NCBI GenBank assembly: GCA_018064475.1
Contig: JAGHVD010000073.1
Span: 1-34,884 of the forward strand
Direction: 5' to 3'
Source: Candidatus Scatonaster coprocaballi
GTDB taxonomy: Bacteria > Bacillota > Clostridia > Saccharofermentanales > Saccharofermentanaceae
Length of the DNA: 34,884 nucleotides
Shown here: positions 9,067 to 15,655 of the stretch, piece after piece
How positions within the stretch are numbered: position 1 is the stretch's first letter
How the letters are laid out: each line of letters begins with the position of its first letter
Notes under the pieces: generated by a model
The model's database searches: none
The model's input: only the letters and a program-made list of their open reading frames with translations
What the model was told of the DNA's origin: nothing
Translations under genes and position numbers: made by a program

Positions 9067-9684
9067 TCACTTGGATGAAGGTCTTTCTGTCGGCATATCT
9101 GGCTCTGTATTGAGCGGATCCATCAAGCCCATCTCGACAGCTTTTCTTCTAACGATATCAATATCTTGCCATAGTTTGACTCGCTCGTTGTTATTTCGAA
9201 GAATATAGGCTGGGTGGAATGTCGGCATGATCAGATAACCGTTCTTCTCAATAAAACGTCCGCGGATCTCAGTCATCTTCGCACTCTTATCACCTGTAAA
9301 CAGGGTGTAGGCGGTTTTACCAAGTAATACAATGATCTTCGGTTTCGTAATCAATATCTGCGTCGCAAGAAGCGGCTTACAAGCCGAAGCCTCTGTCTCC
9401 GTCGGTACACGATTCTCCGGCGGACGGCACTTCACTACATTTGCGATATGGAAATCTTTCATGTCGAAGCCCTGTGCGTCCAGAAGAAGCTGCAGTAGTC
9501 GACCGGCCTGTCCTACGAAAGGAAGACCTTGTTCATCCTCTGTTGCGCCGGGTCCTTCTCCGACAAACATAATCGGAGCGGGTACACTTCCACGATACAC
9601 CACAACATTCTTGCGCGTCTCCGAAAGTGGACATGCGTGACAATTCTTACACTGTTCTACAAATTCGTTCCAGGAAATCTTCAT
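9067..9684 (-). CDS. Family 4 uracil-DNA glycosylase (iron-sulfur type)
   Basis: It removes uracil from DNA that has suffered cytosine deamination, starting base excision repair. The 205-residue protein shows the active-site stretch GEGPGATEDEQG (42-53) continuing to PFVGQAG (55-61), and the C-terminal HPAY motif. Cys12, Cys15, Cys86 and Cys102 match the C-x2-C...C-x15-C pattern that holds a 4Fe-4S cluster in this family. I chose ATG at 9684 because it overlaps the stop of the upstream Smr gene as ATGA; a start 14 codons further upstream would lie inside that gene and adds nothing family-like. The tail (PLNTEPDMPTERPSSK) is probably disordered. The two genes form a translationally coupled pair, though no functional link between them is known to me. 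Confidence 0.92.
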   Translation of the reverse strand: MKISWNEFVEQCKNCHACPLSETRKNVVVYRGSVPAPIMFVGEGPGATEDEQGLPFVGQAGRLLQLLLDAQGFDMKDFHIANVVKCRPPENRVPTETEASACKPLLATQILITKPKIIVLLGKTAYTLFTGDKSAKMTEIRGRFIEKNGYLIMPTFHPAYILRNNNERVKLWQDIDIVRRKAVEMGLMDPLNTEPDMPTERPSSK

Positions 9685-10025
9685 CGGAGCAGAACCACGG
9701 TGATACCATCGTTGGACTTCGCCCAATCCGGATCGTTACGAAAAGCTGGGCATTTCTCCACCATTTCACGGCCCAAAGTCTCGAAAGGACCAAACTGCTC
9801 ACCAGGGCAGAAAGCAAGAATCCTACCTTCGCTCTGCATCGCACGAAGTACTTCATGCGTAGACTTCTTAATGACACCACCTTTACCGGTAGAACCATAA
9901 CCATGGATAATCTTGACTTGATTCACACCAACACGACGAAAAGTATTGAGTTCCAAGCGCAACTTGCGGATGGCAACATCAACCTTCGGCATTCCGTCTT
10001 TGATATTAATGATACTCGCAGCCAT
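9681..10025 (-). CDS. Stand-alone Smr-domain protein
   Basis: This 114-residue protein is essentially one Smr (small MutS-related) domain, the nuclease-like fold found at the end of MutS2 and in free-standing proteins. The signature HGYGSTGKGG lies at 41-50, after an IKDG...D-A-x-x-x-L start and before a ValLeuLeu-type end strand. Smr domains of this kind nick or cleave nucleic acid, and some act on stalled-ribosome mRNA; which applies here is unknown. Start: ATG at 10025 has GGGGAG 4 bases upstream, whereas the in-frame ATG at 10037 has no site. It is followed with a 4-bp overlap by the uracil-DNA glycosylase gene. Confidence 0.82.
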   Translation of the reverse strand: MAASIINIKDGMPKVDVAIRKLRLELNTFRRVGVNQVKIIHGYGSTGKGGVIKKSTHEVLRAMQSEGRILAFCPGEQFGPFETLGREMVEKCPAFRNDPDWAKSNDGITVVLLR

Positions 10026-10055
10026 AATTCTCCCCATTGTGGTGTTCTTGTGTAT

Positions 10056-10064
10056 ATTATAACA
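10056..10064 (-). promoter_or_regulatory. Extended -10 promoter of the smr-udg pair
   Basis: The minus strand reads TGTTATAAT, a perfect TGn-TATAAT extended -10. It gives a leader of about 24 bases carrying GGGGAG. No good -35 is visible, which an extended -10 can tolerate. Confidence 0.6.
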
Positions 10065-10104
10065 CAGGATTTGATATATTCACGCCTTTCGCACATGTTA
10101 AATT

Positions 10105-10113
10105 TGATATAAT
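10105..10113 (+). promoter_or_regulatory. Extended -10 promoter placing the transcript start at or next to the rsuA-type start codon
   Basis: TGATATAAT is a perfect TGn-TATAAT element. Seven bases past its end is the ATG at 10120, so transcription would begin at or within a base or two of the start codon. No ribosome binding site lies between them (AAAAGC). Confidence 0.6.
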
Positions 10114-10119
10114 AAAAGC

Positions 10120-10845
10120 ATGAGAGCAGATAAAATTTTGGCAAATTCAGGATATGGCACACGTTCCGAGGTAAAAGAACTGTTTCGGAGGGGACGTGTT
10201 GCTTTGCGTGGTGAAGTCATTCGAGATCCTGGCGCATCGATTTCGGATGCTGATATACAAGAATTGTCTTTGGATGGACAGCCGGTAGTAGCCAGTGAGA
10301 ACCTCTATTTCCTGCTCAACAAACCCGATGGATATCTGACGGCCATGAACGACGATCGTCTTCCTTGCGTCGGCGACCTGCTTCCACCCCAATGGAAGAA
10401 TAAGAAGATCTCTCCTGTCGGCAGATTGGATTTCCATACGACCGGTGCGCTCCTTCTCACCAACGATGGGGAACTCTCCCATCGACTGACAAGCCCCAAA
10501 TGGCATCAAGAGAAAGTCTATCTTGTGACATATTCCGGCGAAGATCTGACTGAGAACGAGGTGGCCCTCTTTGCATCCGGAATGACTTTGCACGAAGCAG
10601 GCCACGAGCCTGAGAAACTCAAGCCTGCCACACTATCATTACTTCCGGATCATCAGTGTCGACTGACGCTGACAGAAGGAAAGACCCATCAGGTCAAGCG
10701 CATGATCGCAGCAACCGGAAGGTCTGTCGAACTTCTTCACCGTGAACGCATCGGTACCCTCGAATTAAAAGCAGAACAGCCGTTAGGGGAAATCGTCGCA
10801 CTCACACCCGAAGAGATTGCCGCATTGAAATCTTCAGTTCAATAA
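10120..10845 (+). CDS. RsuA/RluB-family pseudouridine synthase (probably 16S rRNA)
   Basis: It isomerises a uridine in rRNA to pseudouridine; RsuA acts on position 516 (E. coli numbering) of 16S rRNA. Residues 1-50 form an S4 RNA-binding domain (MRADKILANSGYGTRSEVKE). The catalytic domain follows: FLLNKPDGYLT (64-74), the signature GRLDFHTTGALLLTNDG with catalytic Asp104, and the closing EGKTHQVKRM segment. The length of 241 residues fits RsuA rather than the longer RluB. The substrate is inferred from the family, not visible in the sequence. The gene stands alone, diverges from smr-udg, and converges on the cysteine-rich gene with a 16-bp gap. No Shine-Dalgarno sequence is present; see the promoter entry at 10105. 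Confidence 0.9.
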   Translation: MRADKILANSGYGTRSEVKELFRRGRVALRGEVIRDPGASISDADIQELSLDGQPVVASENLYFLLNKPDGYLTAMNDDRLPCVGDLLPPQWKNKKISPVGRLDFHTTGALLLTNDGELSHRLTSPKWHQEKVYLVTYSGEDLTENEVALFASGMTLHEAGHEPEKLKPATLSLLPDHQCRLTLTEGKTHQVKRMIAATGRSVELLHRERIGTLELKAEQPLGEIVALTPEEIAALKSSVQ

Positions 10846-10861
10846 ATCTCCGATTTGCGAT

Positions 10862-11761
10862 TCAGAACAGATCTAGCATATTGTCGAGGTAGATCTCTTC
10901 TCGGACATCTAATTGATATTCCGGTTTGGTCAGGTAGTAGAGGATAAACTCGAGGATCATAGCACTGCCAAGACCTCTTCCCTCTATCTTAAATTCGGTA
11001 AAACCCATAGGGAGATAGATGTTCTGAATATCTTCTATGCTGATGAAAGCAGGACTTCTTTTTGCACTGGAGAAGCGATAGCCGTATTGCGAATCCGGAG
11101 CATCACAGCGGTGGTTCGAATCCGGAAGTCCTAGACTCTTTCGACTGACTTCTTCGTAGCAGGCCTTCCGATTTCTGCATCCGACAGAACAACATTCGTT
11201 GCAGAGAAATTCGATTTTCTTCTTCTTCGAGGAAGTCATCGTTGTCCACTTTTCCATCGCATGATTCAATCGAAAATCCGGCACTACATAGCGGAACTCG
11301 TCTCGGTTTACTTCCTTCACCAAGTCCATAAAGTCTGTGATGACTTTTGTCGTAGAAGACACCAGATAGAGTTTCGGATACTGCTCTTTCAGATACTTCG
11401 TTAAGATCTCAGAATGAACGATGACACCATTGGGTGTTTCACCGTCGTTTTGGAACAACTCACAAAGTGCGTTACACCGTTTGTCTGATAGATGCGCTTC
11501 TGTAAGAAGTGAATTACTGAAAGTCAGGCAGGCAGAAACACCATATTCCTGCAGTAGCGCCAACACCATCTGTGGATCCTGCTCACTGTTTTCGACACGG
11601 CCTCCACCCCAGATACAATCCGAAGGTGCGCCGTAGATGGATGCAATTTCGCACCAATCATAGAAGTATTCTCGATGTGTTCGGAATAGCGGAAGAAAAC
11701 GGCGGTAAAACTCATAGAACTCAAACATTCCAGGGAGATGGTAATTCGCACGTTCCTTCAT
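10862..11761 (-). CDS. Unrecognised cysteine-rich protein with a U32-peptidase-like motif
   Basis: I do not recognise this 299-residue protein firmly. It has no signal peptide or membrane helix. Six cysteines cluster at 187, 190, 191, 195, 201 and 219 (CNECCSVGCRNRKAC, then a later C). The segment FKIEGR at 257-262 resembles the KIEGR motif of U32 peptidase-like proteins, some of which (UbiU/UbiV) hold a 4Fe-4S cluster through four cysteines. Alternating strand-helix segments such as VSACLTFSN, KLYLVSSTTKVI and EFRYVVPDFRLN would suit a TIM barrel, as in that superfamily. It is the last gene of the galactofuranose run, 30 bp after the J-like protein gene. An Fe-S cluster and a glycan role are both inference. 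Confidence 0.55.
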   Translation of the reverse strand: MKERANYHLPGMFEFYEFYRRFLPLFRTHREYFYDWCEIASIYGAPSDCIWGGGRVENSEQDPQMVLALLQEYGVSACLTFSNSLLTEAHLSDKRCNALCELFQNDGETPNGVIVHSEILTKYLKEQYPKLYLVSSTTKVITDFMDLVKEVNRDEFRYVVPDFRLNHAMEKWTTMTSSKKKKIEFLCNECCSVGCRNRKACYEEVSRKSLGLPDSNHRCDAPDSQYGYRFSSAKRSPAFISIEDIQNIYLPMGFTEFKIEGRGLGSAMILEFILYYLTKPEYQLDVREEIYLDNMLDLF

Positions 11762-11791
11762 TTCAAGTATTTTTCCGTCCTAATCTAATAC

Positions 11792-12853
11792 TTAATCTTC
11801 GGATTCGATATATGGATATTTCTCCCGATAAGCACTACGGAATTTGTCGATGTCGGACAACATTGTGCAAAGAACGTTCTTGGCTCTTTCGATATCATCA
11901 CCCGCGGCATTCACCGAGAAAATCAGCGACTTGTCGCCCTTCTCCCATTTGATCGTATAACCCATCGCCTTCTGGTCAAGTTCATCTTTAACTTTGAAAC
12001 CATAGACATGTTCTACGTAATCTTCTTCTGTTAATTCCTCCAGATCCTCTTTGTAGATCTCTGGAAGTGTAGCGGCATACTCTTCGTAGAAGCGTGCGCG
12101 AGAATATACATATGGCTCAATATGGGAAAGCTGATCCTGCGTCCATGTTGCTTTCATTTCTTCATATAGTTCGTCGAGGGGTTCCATATTCTCGCCATAC
12201 ACATACGTAGGGGCACTCGGTGCATCATACACCACGATATCCGGATACACGGCCATCAGGGCAATCGCCTTCTGTGCGCCGGTCTGATCTACTTCTGCGT
12301 TTTCGTTATTCTCTGCAACAAAATTTGCCATCGCAACATCTGGTTCACGGCAAAGATCTTCGCTCTTCAGGTAATCATACAAGATATCCAAATTCTGTTC
12401 GAAGTAGCCAATCGATGACAAGCGAAAATCGAGTTTTGGAGCAAGGATAAAGACTCTCAAAACTGCGACGATGGCGATCACTACCGCAATACCAATGACG
12501 AATTTAATCCATTCATAGGACCAGAAATCCTGCCACTGTTTCTTCGTCTTCCCGAAGTAATGTTTCTCAGATTCTTCCTTCTTCTTCTCTGCTTCTTTAC
12601 GATCACGTTCACCGTTTGCAATATTGTATGCACAAGCAATATCCGCAAGTTTCTGCTCATCTTTCTGGGCTTTATATGTCTTGCCCAATTTCCAGAACTG
12701 CTTGTCCAGTTCTTCTCTGCTTGCCCACTCTGGCAATTCAAAATAAGCCAATGCCTCCGCCTTTGTCATCTTCTCAATAGACGGATCTGGTAAAATGGCC
12801 TCCTTCTTCTCGGGTACGTGTGTTTCCTGTGTCTGTTTCTCTTTCTTACTCAT
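11792..12853 (-). CDS. Single-pass membrane protein with degenerate J-like domain and extracytoplasmic region
   Basis: The 353-residue protein begins with a charged stretch, then residues 29-86 resemble a DnaJ domain: helix I AEALAYFELP, helix II REELDKQFWKLGKTY and helix III DIACAYNIANGERD. The loop between II and III lacks the HPD tripeptide needed to stimulate DnaK ATPase. A basic-acidic linker (87-112) leads to one membrane helix at about 117-137. The remaining 215 residues are acidic and non-repetitive, with no family I can name. If the N-terminus is cytoplasmic, as expected from the J-like domain, the C-terminal part is outside. Its place between a GT2 gene and the cysteine-rich gene suggests a part in glycan assembly or export, which is inference. 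Confidence 0.7.
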   Translation of the reverse strand: MSKKEKQTQETHVPEKKEAILPDPSIEKMTKAEALAYFELPEWASREELDKQFWKLGKTYKAQKDEQKLADIACAYNIANGERDRKEAEKKKEESEKHYFGKTKKQWQDFWSYEWIKFVIGIAVVIAIVAVLRVFILAPKLDFRLSSIGYFEQNLDILYDYLKSEDLCREPDVAMANFVAENNENAEVDQTGAQKAIALMAVYPDIVVYDAPSAPTYVYGENMEPLDELYEEMKATWTQDQLSHIEPYVYSRARFYEEYAATLPEIYKEDLEELTEEDYVEHVYGFKVKDELDQKAMGYTIKWEKGDKSLIFSVNAAGDDIERAKNVLCTMLSDIDKFRSAYREKYPYIESED

Positions 12854-12891
12854 TTCTTCTTTTCCGATTTCTACTCCTGTTTTTCAAACTC

Positions 12892-13611
12892 TTATTTCTT
12901 CGATTTCTTCATTTCCTTCTTGAAGGCACGGAAATCGCCCAGTGCAGCCCAGCCGATCTTGATGATTTTCTTGATATTGATGGAATTCTTTCCACCCTGG
13001 CGAGGCTTGAATGTGATTTCCTTCAATGTGTAATTCTCGTTGTAATATGCGAAGAATGTCGTCAGCATAACATTCGGAAGATTGTAATCCTCTTTGAATC
13101 GGCCGACATACTTATTGACCAGAGATGCCTTCATGAGACGGAACGGTGCATTGGAATCCTTCACCTTCACACCGAAATACAAGCGGAGCAAGAAGCAGAG
13201 GAACTTCTCAACAAACTTTCTGGACTTTCCATCCCCACGAACGACTCGGTTACCCAAGATGGCATCGTGCTGATTACGCAGTTCCCAGAATGCCGCAAAT
13301 TCAGCTGGGCTTGTCTGTCCATCGGAATCCGTCTGGAAGATATAGTCTGCACCCTGTGCAATAGCATATTTATACAGTGCAATCAACTTCGGGCCATGTT
13401 GCTTCAACGTATCCGGAAGCACTTCAACCTTCGGGTACTTCTCTTTGAGCGACAGAAGGATCTCGTGTGTCTTATCCACACTACCGCTATCGGCCACAAC
13501 CAGACGCGAGCCTTCGCCTTTACCCTCCAATACAGGATACCAAGCCTTCACAACTTCTTCGATATTGGCCTCTTCGTTATAAGCCGGCATTACTACATAT
13601 AGATTATCCAT
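12892..13611 (-). CDS. GT2 glycosyltransferase, DPM/DPG-synthase-like
   Basis: A 239-residue GT-A fold enzyme that would transfer a sugar from a nucleotide donor to a lipid or glycan acceptor. It shows the N-terminal nucleotide-binding strand YVVMPAYNEEANI, the D-S-G-S-x-D-K-T segment, and the metal-binding TDSDG (DxD type). It lacks the C-terminal membrane helices of some family members, so it is probably peripheral; the end is very basic (FKKEMKKSKK). The start has GGAGGG 7 bases upstream. It lies 43 bp after glf in the same direction. Donor and acceptor cannot be read from the sequence; a galactofuranosyl or polyprenyl-phosphate sugar role is possible given glf. Confidence 0.85.
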   Translation of the reverse strand: MDNLYVVMPAYNEEANIEEVVKAWYPVLEGKGEGSRLVVADSGSVDKTHEILLSLKEKYPKVEVLPDTLKQHGPKLIALYKYAIAQGADYIFQTDSDGQTSPAEFAAFWELRNQHDAILGNRVVRGDGKSRKFVEKFLCFLLRLYFGVKVKDSNAPFRLMKASLVNKYVGRFKEDYNLPNVMLTTFFAYYNENYTLKEITFKPRQGGKNSINIKKIIKIGWAALGDFRAFKKEMKKSKK

Positions 13612-13654
13612 TTTCAGTCCCTCCTAATATCCCTCTCTCTAATGAATTCATTCA

Positions 13655-14779
13655 TCAGGAAAACAAAGTTTTTACCATATTCAGAGCAGACGCCACTACA
13701 GCATCCATGTCGTAGTACTTGTACTCACCCAATCGACCACCGAAGACTATATTGTCTTCTTTGGCTGCCAGCTCTTTGTACTTTCCGTACAGCGCACCAT
13801 TCGCCTCATCGTTTACCGGATAGTACGGTTCATCCCCCGGCTTCCATTCGGAACTATACTCACGACTGATTACCGTCTTGGGCAGATCATTACCCGCTTC
13901 ATCCTTACCGAATGTGAACCACTTATGTTCAATAATTCTCGTCCAAGGCGTCTCACGGTCTGTATAGTTGACCGCTGCATTACCCTGGAAATTAGGCTGA
14001 TCCAGAAGTTCTGTCTCGAAGCGTACAGAACGATACTGCAGATAGCCCAGTGAATAGTCAAAATATGCATCGATTGGTCCGGTATAGATTACCTTCTCAG
14101 CGATAGCGTTCCACTTCTCTTTATCTTCCAAGTAATTGGTGTTCAATCGCACTTCGATCCCATCCAGCATATTCTCGACCATCTTTGTATAGCCACCTGT
14201 CGGAATGCCCTGATACTTGGCATTGAAGTAGTTGTTGTCGAAAGTCAGTCGAACAGGCAGACGCTTAATGATGAACGACGGAAGATCCTTACAGTCTCTT
14301 CCCCACTGCTTTTCAGTATATCCCTTGACCAGTTTCTCGAAGATATCGCGGCCAACCAAGGAGATGGCCTGTTCTTCGAGATTAGAAGGTTCTCTGCCCG
14401 CCATCTCTGCTTTCTGTTCGTCGATTTTGGCCTGCGCTTCATCCGGCGTCACAACGCCCCACATCTTATTGAAGGTATACATATTGAAAGGCAGTGAGTA
14501 CAACTCGCCTTTGTAGTTTGCAACCGGACTGTTCGTAAATCGATTGAAGGACGTGAACTGGTTCAGATAGTTCCAGACTTCTTCATTATTGGTATGGAAA
14601 ATGTGTGCACCGTACGTATGCACTTTAATTCCCTCTACGTCCTCGCAATATACGTTTCCGGCAATATGCGGACGCTTCTCGATAACCAGCACACGTTTTC
14701 CGTGATTCTTGGCCTCACGTGCCAGAACTGCGCCATAGAGTCCGGCACCAACAACTAGATAATCATACTGCTTATCCAT
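13655..14779 (-). CDS. glf: UDP-galactopyranose mutase
   Basis: This flavoenzyme interconverts UDP-galactopyranose and UDP-galactofuranose, the donor for galactofuranose-containing glycans. The N-terminus has the FAD-binding VVGAGLYGAVLA and, one strand on, VIEKRPHIAGNVY. The substrate-side YGAHIFHTN segment, the central PTGGYTKM region and the C-terminal GRLGEYKYYDMDAV are all typical of bacterial Glf. The length of 374 residues is normal for the family. It starts on the base after the stop codon of the upstream GT2 gene (TAA then ATG), so the two are surely cotranscribed. Confidence 0.97.
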   Translation of the reverse strand: MDKQYDYLVVGAGLYGAVLAREAKNHGKRVLVIEKRPHIAGNVYCEDVEGIKVHTYGAHIFHTNNEEVWNYLNQFTSFNRFTNSPVANYKGELYSLPFNMYTFNKMWGVVTPDEAQAKIDEQKAEMAGREPSNLEEQAISLVGRDIFEKLVKGYTEKQWGRDCKDLPSFIIKRLPVRLTFDNNYFNAKYQGIPTGGYTKMVENMLDGIEVRLNTNYLEDKEKWNAIAEKVIYTGPIDAYFDYSLGYLQYRSVRFETELLDQPNFQGNAAVNYTDRETPWTRIIEHKWFTFGKDEAGNDLPKTVISREYSSEWKPGDEPYYPVNDEANGALYGKYKELAAKEDNIVFGGRLGEYKYYDMDAVVASALNMVKTLFS

Positions 14780-15520
14780 TTACTTCTTACCTGCCTTTCT
14801 CCGTGCTTTGCGAATTTGTCGTACTTTCTTTCTGATCTTAAATGTGTCCTTGAATACCTGCCAGATGTCCTTAAATTTAATTCTGGAAAAACCACCTTCA
14901 CGCGTAAAGACCAATCGAATTGGCCGTTCGATGATCTTTGCACCAAGTTCATTGGCCACGGCCAGAATCTCGATATCGTATGCAAACCCCTTGGTCTGTA
15001 CATCCGGAACGATCTGCTTCAGCAAGTCGGCCCGATAGACCTTGATACCGGTCTGGGTATCGTGTACTTTGAGATGGAACATCAATCGGAGCATCACGTA
15101 ATATCCGAAGCTGATGAACTTTCGAAGTGGTGGATAGTCAAGCTGAGATTCTTTGTGCATCTTACTTCCGATGACAACATCAGCCTGTTCAGACTTCATA
15201 TGTGCAAGGAAATCTTCGAAATGATCCGGTGAGAGATCCAAGTCTGAATCCAGAAAGGCGATTGTGTCACCTTTCGCCGCTTCTACACCGCACTTGATTG
15301 CATGACCCTTGCCGCCATTCGGTGTATAGGACACCATTTGAATTCGGCTACAAACTTGAGAAGCACGTAAGATCTCATCATGTGTATTATCTTTACTTCC
15401 ATCGTTAACACACACAATCTCAAAATCATTGCAGAAACCTGAAATAATCTCGTTCGTCTTCAACAAGTTGTCATAGATGTGTGCGCCCTCATTATAAGCG
15501 GGCATTACGATGGAAAACAT
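14780..15520 (-). CDS. GT2 glycosyltransferase, dolichyl-phosphate glucosyltransferase-like
   Basis: A 246-residue GT-A enzyme and the first gene of the galactofuranose run. Motifs: FSIVMPAYNEGAHI at the N-terminus, VNDGSKDNT, GKGHAIKCGVEAAKGD, and the DxD-type FLDSDLDLSP. HDTQTGIKVYRADLL and the later FAYDIEILAVANELG follow the pattern of DPG synthases, which make polyprenyl-phosphate-linked sugars. The C-terminus is strongly basic (KKVRQIRKARRKAGKK), which could hold it at the membrane. GAGGAG lies 10 bases before the start. A role in making a lipid-linked sugar for the same glycan as glf is inference. Confidence 0.87.
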   Translation of the reverse strand: MFSIVMPAYNEGAHIYDNLLKTNEIISGFCNDFEIVCVNDGSKDNTHDEILRASQVCSRIQMVSYTPNGGKGHAIKCGVEAAKGDTIAFLDSDLDLSPDHFEDFLAHMKSEQADVVIGSKMHKESQLDYPPLRKFISFGYYVMLRLMFHLKVHDTQTGIKVYRADLLKQIVPDVQTKGFAYDIEILAVANELGAKIIERPIRLVFTREGGFSRIKFKDIWQVFKDTFKIRKKVRQIRKARRKAGKK

Positions 15521-15569
15521 GTTGTATTGCTCCTCGGTTCAGTATCAAAGCCTCATCAGCATTCATATT

Positions 15570-15578
15570 ATTGTATCA
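15570..15578 (-). promoter_or_regulatory. Possible extended -10 promoter of the galactofuranose run
   Basis: The minus strand reads TGATACAAT, one mismatch from TGn-TATAAT, about 50 bp before the first GT2 start codon. It sits right after the ppk terminator, and no convincing -35 can be seen within the terminator stem. Confidence 0.45.
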
Positions 15579-15579
15579 T

Positions 15580-15616
15580 AAAAGAACCCCCGCAGTCTAT
15601 CGGACTGCGGGAGTTC
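15580..15616 (-). terminator. Rho-independent terminator of the leu-ppx-ppk operon
   Basis: On the minus strand GAACTCCCGCAGTC pairs with GACTGCGGGGGTTC (14 bp, one U-G wobble) around a 5-base loop and is followed by TTTT. It lies 40 bp past the ppk stop codon. Confidence 0.9.
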
Positions 15617-15655
15617 CTTGAATCCTTCTTATACTAGCAGTCAGCAGATCAATGC

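Noticed and set aside
12820-13602. Plus-strand open frame of 260 codons opposite the GT2 gene
   Set aside because: Antisense to a clear glycosyltransferase; composition is Leu/Phe/Ser-rich without a coherent fold.
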